Positions 58,498 through 64,000 of a stretch of DNA of 64,000 nucleotides are shown one piece after another. Within the stretch, counting starts at the first letter, position 1; every line of letters starts with the position of its first letter. This DNA comes from Streptomyces sp. NBRC 109706 (lineage in GTDB: Bacteria > Actinomycetota > Actinomycetes > Streptomycetales > Streptomycetaceae). The DNA is taken from positions 620,001 to 684,000 of the forward strand of contig NZ_BBOM01000007.1 in the NCBI RefSeq assembly GCF_000974485.1, read 5' to 3'. The notes beneath the pieces were generated by a model. It did no database searches. It saw nothing but the letters and a program-made list of their open reading frames with translations, and was not told where the DNA came from. Position numbers and translations under genes: made by a program.

Positions 58498-60759
58498 ATG
58501 TCCCAGCCGTCGCAGCCGTCCCCTTCCCCCGCGTCGTCCGTGTCCCCCGCGTCGTCCGCGTCGTCCGTCGCCGAGCCCGAGCGGAACACCATCCGCTGGG
58601 AGCGGGACGGGAGCGGGATCGTCACACTGGTCCTGGACGATCCCGCCCAGTCGGCGAACACCATGAACGCCGCCTTTATCGACTCCCTGGTGTTTACCGT
58701 TGATCGGCTGGTGGCCGAACGGGATCAGATCCGGGGTGTGGTGATCACCTCGGCCAAGGAGACGTTCTTCGCCGGGGGCGATCTGCACGATCTGTTGGCG
58801 GCCACGCCGGCCGAGGCCGAGGAGGTCTTCGAGCGCGGGCTGCGGGTGAAGCGGGCGTTCCGGGCGCTGGAGACGCTGGGGCGTCCGGTGGTGGCGGCGA
58901 TGGCCGGCACCGCGCTCGGCGGCGGTTTCGAGATCGCGCTGGCCTGCCACCACCGGATCGCGCTGGACGCGCCGAAGGCCAGGTTCGGGCTGCCCGAGGT
59001 GACCCTCGGGCTGCTGCCGGGCGGTGGCGGGGTGACGCGCACGGTGCGGCTGCTGGGCGTCGCCGACGCGCTGTCGAAGGTGCTGCTGGAGGGCCGGCGC
59101 TACCGTCCGGGCGCCGCCCTGGCCGCGGGTCTGGTGCATGAGGTCGTCGCCGACCGGGACGAACTGCTGGCGCGGGCCAGGGCGTTCGTCGAGGAGAACC
59201 CGGAGGCCGGGCAGCCCTGGGACGCCAAGGGCTATCGGATGCCGGGCGGCACCCCGAGCCATCCCAGGCTGGCGGCCACGCTGCCCGCGTTCCCCGCGCG
59301 GCTGCGGGAGCGGTTGAACGGCGCGCCCTATCCGGCGCAGCGCAACATCCTGGCCGCCGCGGTCGAGGGCGCCCAGGTGGACTTCGACACCGCCGCCAAG
59401 ATCGAGGCGCGCTACTTCACCGAGTTGGTGGTCGGCCAGACCGCCAAGAACATGATCCAGGCGTTCTTCTTCGATATGCGCGCGGTCAACTCCGGTCGCA
59501 GTCGGCCGTCGGGGATCGCCCCGACCCAGGCGAGCAGGGTGGCGGTGCTGGGCGCCGGGATGATGGGCGCCGGCATCGCGCACGCCTGTGCCACGGCCGG
59601 CCTGGAGGTGGTGATCAAGGACGTCTCGCGGGAGGCCGCCGAGCGTGGCCGGGCCAAGGTCGAGGCGCTGCTGGAGAAGGCGGTGGGGCGCGGCCGGCTG
59701 ACCGCCGAGCGGCGGGACGAGGTGCTGGCCAGGGTGGTGGCGACGGACGAGGCCGCCGAACTGGCCGGCAGCGATGTGGTCATCGAGGCGGTCTTCGAGG
59801 ATCCGGCGCTCAAGCACAAGGTGTTCCAGGAGGTCCAGGACGTGGTGGCGCCCGACGCGCTGCTCTGCTCCAACACCTCGACGCTGCCGATCGGTCAGCT
59901 GGCCGAGGGGGTACGCCGGCAGGAGGACTTCATCGGGCTGCACTTCTTCTCGCCGGTGGAGCGGATGGCGCTGGTGGAGATCGTGGTCGGCGAGCGCACC
60001 GGCGAGCAGGCGTTGGCCCGCGCCTTCGATCTGGTACGGGCGATCGGCAAGACGCCGATCGTGGTGCGCGACGGGCGCGGCTTCTTCACCTCGCGGGTGA
60101 TCGGACGCTTCCTGACCGAGGGCCTTGCCATGGTCGGCGAGGGGGTGCCGCCGGCCACCGTCGAACAGGCCGCGGCACAGGCCGGCTATCCGGCCCGGGT
60201 GCTGTCGCTGCTGGACGAGTTGACGCTCACCCTGCCGCGTCGCATCAGGGAGGAGACCCGCCGCGCGGTCGAGGAGGCCGGCGGCAGCTGGCAGCCGCAC
60301 CCGGGGGACGCGGTGCTGGACCGGATGGTGGACGAGTTCGGTCGCACCGGACGGGCCGCCGGCGCCGGCTTCTACGAGTACCGGGACGGCGAACGGGCCG
60401 GCCTCTGGCCGGGGTTGCGCGAGCACTTCGGCGGCGAAGCGGGGCCCGAGGCGGTGCCGCCGTTCGCCGATCTCGTCGACCGGCTGCTGGTGGCGCCCGT
60501 GCTCGACTCGGTGCGCTGTCTGGACGAGGGGGTGCTGACCTCGGTCGCGGACGCCAACATCGGCTCGCTGCTCGGCATCGGCTTCCCCGCCTGGACGGGC
60601 GGCGTGCTCCAGTATGTCAACGGCCACCCGGGCGGCCCGGCCGGCTTTGTGGCCCGCGCCGACGAGCTGACCGCGCGCTATGGCGAACGGTTCACACCCC
60701 CCGCCTCGGTGCGCGAACTGGCCGCCCGCGACGGCCGGTTCACGGACGAGGAGCGTTAG
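58498..60759 (+). CDS. Enoyl-CoA hydratase / 3-hydroxyacyl-CoA dehydrogenase fusion (FadB-like)
   Basis: A 753-residue multifunctional beta-oxidation enzyme. A crotonase domain (about 33-220) carries the oxyanion motif ETFFAGGDLHDL and AGTALGGGFEIALA. A linker leads to the NAD-binding 3-hydroxyacyl-CoA dehydrogenase (about 345-530, RVAVLGAGMMGAGIAHA, with the catalytic His in LHFFSPVERMALVEIV) and C-terminal helices. The N-terminal 25 residues are a Ser/Pro tract from short direct repeats (PASSVSPASSASSV) and look disordered. ATG 58498 has GAGGAG upstream. It completes the operon: racemase, dehydrogenase, thiolase, this enzyme. Confidence 0.95.
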   Translation: MSQPSQPSPSPASSVSPASSASSVAEPERNTIRWERDGSGIVTLVLDDPAQSANTMNAAFIDSLVFTVDRLVAERDQIRGVVITSAKETFFAGGDLHDLLAATPAEAEEVFERGLRVKRAFRALETLGRPVVAAMAGTALGGGFEIALACHHRIALDAPKARFGLPEVTLGLLPGGGGVTRTVRLLGVADALSKVLLEGRRYRPGAALAAGLVHEVVADRDELLARARAFVEENPEAGQPWDAKGYRMPGGTPSHPRLAATLPAFPARLRERLNGAPYPAQRNILAAAVEGAQVDFDTAAKIEARYFTELVVGQTAKNMIQAFFFDMRAVNSGRSRPSGIAPTQASRVAVLGAGMMGAGIAHACATAGLEVVIKDVSREAAERGRAKVEALLEKAVGRGRLTAERRDEVLARVVATDEAAELAGSDVVIEAVFEDPALKHKVFQEVQDVVAPDALLCSNTSTLPIGQLAEGVRRQEDFIGLHFFSPVERMALVEIVVGERTGEQALARAFDLVRAIGKTPIVVRDGRGFFTSRVIGRFLTEGLAMVGEGVPPATVEQAAAQAGYPARVLSLLDELTLTLPRRIREETRRAVEEAGGSWQPHPGDAVLDRMVDEFGRTGRAAGAGFYEYRDGERAGLWPGLREHFGGEAGPEAVPPFADLVDRLLVAPVLDSVRCLDEGVLTSVADANIGSLLGIGFPAWTGGVLQYVNGHPGGPAGFVARADELTARYGERFTPPASVRELAARDGRFTDEER

Positions 60760-60796
60760 GCGCCGGCGCGGGACGGTTACGCGGCGGCGCGGACGG

Positions 60797-60820
<24 letters not shown>
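60760..60820. repeat. Three 20-21-bp tandem repeats at a convergent gene end
   Basis: Units beginning GCGCCGGCGC or GCGGCGGCGC and ending in GGACGG(Y)TAC lie at 60760-60780, 60781-60800 and 60801-60820. They start directly after the FadB-like stop and encode the last residues and stop codon of the GlgX gene, so the end of that protein was shaped by repeat growth. Confidence 0.7.
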
Positions 60821-62995
<2,175 letters not shown>

Positions 62996-63264
62996 GGGCG
63001 CCCTCCAATGTCTCTCACCCGGATGGTTCCCGGTTCCACGGCGGCCCGCACGTGTCGTGGCACGCGAGTTGACGGGAACGCGCCACTGTCCGGGAATACG
63101 GCATTTTGCCATGATTCGCCGTCCGAGGTGGGACTCGGCGGTGCTGGAGTCGGCTCGAAGGGCCCTCTGAACTGCGACGGAACGGTGACACTTCCGCGTC
63201 CCATCTCGGTGATTCGGTGTGATTACCTGATTGATCAACTGGGGTTGCGAGGGGAGATTCCGAC

Positions 63265-64000
63265 GTGCGAACGGGGATCGGGGCCAGACGGACGCGCAGG
63301 GGGACGGGGGTACTGCTGGGGGTCGTCCTGCTGGCGTTGACCGCGTGCAGTGGGAGCGACAAGGCCGAGGAACCGGCCGAGGAGGAGACCGAGACGCCGG
63401 CGATCTCCATCACCATCACACCGGAGGACGGCGCCACCGATGTGGCCACCACCGGCGCCCTCGCGGTCGGCGCCGAGGACGGGACCCTGACGGAGGTCAC
63501 CGTCGCCGGACCCGAAGGCGAGGACATAGCCGGCGAGTTGACCGAGGACGCCACCTCCTGGGAGCCCACCGAGGCCCTTGCCAACAGCACCGAGTACACC
63601 CTGACGGCGGTCGGGGAGAACGCCGACGGGGAGTCCGAGACGCGGTCGGCCACCTTCACCACCGTGGCCGCCGACGCGACCTTCTCCAGCTACTGGAACA
63701 TCCCGGACGGCTCGGAGGTGGGCGTCGGCATGGAGCTGTCGGTCACCTTCGACACCCCGATCGAGAACACCGCCGAGATCAGGGACGCCATCCAGATCAC
63801 CACCGACCCGCCCGTCGAGGTGCGCGGCCACTGGTTCGGCCAACAGCGCGTGGACTTCCGGCCCGAGGAGTACTGGGAGCCGGGGACCGAGGTCGAGGTG
63901 CGCTTCCGGATCAGGGGCGTCGAGGGCGCCGACGGCGTCTACGGCACCCTGCGGGAGGATATCGGCTTCACCGTGGGCCGCAGCCAGGTGACCACCGTGG
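63265..64000 (+). CDS. L,D-transpeptidase-like lipoprotein (partial, cut by right edge)
   Basis: The first 245 residues of a secreted lipoprotein. A signal peptide with lipobox ends at Cys28 (VVLLALTAC). An acidic stretch (AEEPAEEETETP) leads to Ig-like domains: one at about 45-135 (ISITITPEDGATDV to TFTTVAAD), and a second from about 137 with SSYWNIPDGSEVGVGMELSV and FDTPI, the form seen before the catalytic YkuD domain of actinobacterial L,D-transpeptidases. The catalytic Cys/His domain would lie past the window, so the call rests on the N-terminal part only. The GTG at 63265 follows GGGGAG. It should act on peptidoglycan crosslinks outside the cell. It is divergent from glgX across a 269-bp gap. 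Confidence 0.8.
   Translation, partial: MRTGIGARRTRRGTGVLLGVVLLALTACSGSDKAEEPAEEETETPAISITITPEDGATDVATTGALAVGAEDGTLTEVTVAGPEGEDIAGELTEDATSWEPTEALANSTEYTLTAVGENADGESETRSATFTTVAADATFSSYWNIPDGSEVGVGMELSVTFDTPIENTAEIRDAIQITTDPPVEVRGHWFGQQRVDFRPEEYWEPGTEVEVRFRIRGVEGADGVYGTLREDIGFTVGRSQVTTV

Overview
The window is very GC-rich DNA with strong G/C bias at third codon positions, frequent GTG and TTG starts, tightly packed operons and typical actinobacterial families. Together these point to a Streptomyces or close relative. No rRNA, tRNA, phage, transposase or CRISPR array was seen.

Region 1 (1-26926, all on the minus strand) is the start of a modular type I polyketide synthase. A 7,406-residue protein carries a decarboxylating KSQ loading module and four extension modules. 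It ends in a docking region and overlaps by 11 bp the next PKS gene, which runs off the left edge and carries a fifth module. AT signatures read malonyl (load), methylmalonyl, methylmalonyl, malonyl, methylmalonyl, methylmalonyl. Reductive loops read DH-KR, KR, KR, DH-KR, DH-KR. Two points stand out. The KR of module 4 has alanine where the catalytic serine should be. The AT regions of modules 1 and 4 form a nearly identical direct repeat of about 1.2 kb written in a codon dialect unlike the surrounding DNA.

Region 2 (27085-32568) holds a LysR regulator, a small Cys-rich protein, an MMPL/RND exporter, and a divergent two-component pair. A set of GGAGTG/CACTCC repeats lies in the exporter/kinase promoter. 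These could be the regulation and export edge of the PKS cluster, but that link is inferred only from position.

Region 3 (32609-43754) is a mixture: a possibly Tat-exported SDR, an aldo/keto reductase, a DUF89-type protein, CutA, a GNAT and XRE/cupin pair, an HTH_42 (AlkZ-like) protein, a small membrane zinc-ribbon protein, a ThuA plus Gfo/Idh/MocA sugar-oxidation pair, a HAD phosphatase, a secreted lipase beside a 24-bp tandem repeat, and a truncated MFS gene.

Region 4 (43808-54697) looks like carbohydrate utilisation. It holds an ABC exporter behind a perfect LacI-type palindrome. Next comes an import operon (lipoprotein binding protein, two permeases, GH2 enzyme) with a divergent LacI regulator. 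Last is a secreted CBM35-GH26 mannanase-like enzyme whose promoter carries a CebR-like box.

Region 5 (54779-60759) is a beta-oxidation operon: alpha-methylacyl-CoA racemase, acyl-CoA dehydrogenase, thiolase and a hydratase/3-hydroxyacyl-CoA dehydrogenase fusion. It is suited to methyl-branched acyl-CoAs.

Region 6 (60797-64000) has a GlgX-type debranching enzyme and the start of an L,D-transpeptidase-like lipoprotein cut by the right edge.

All functional calls come from reading motifs by eye; no database search was run.
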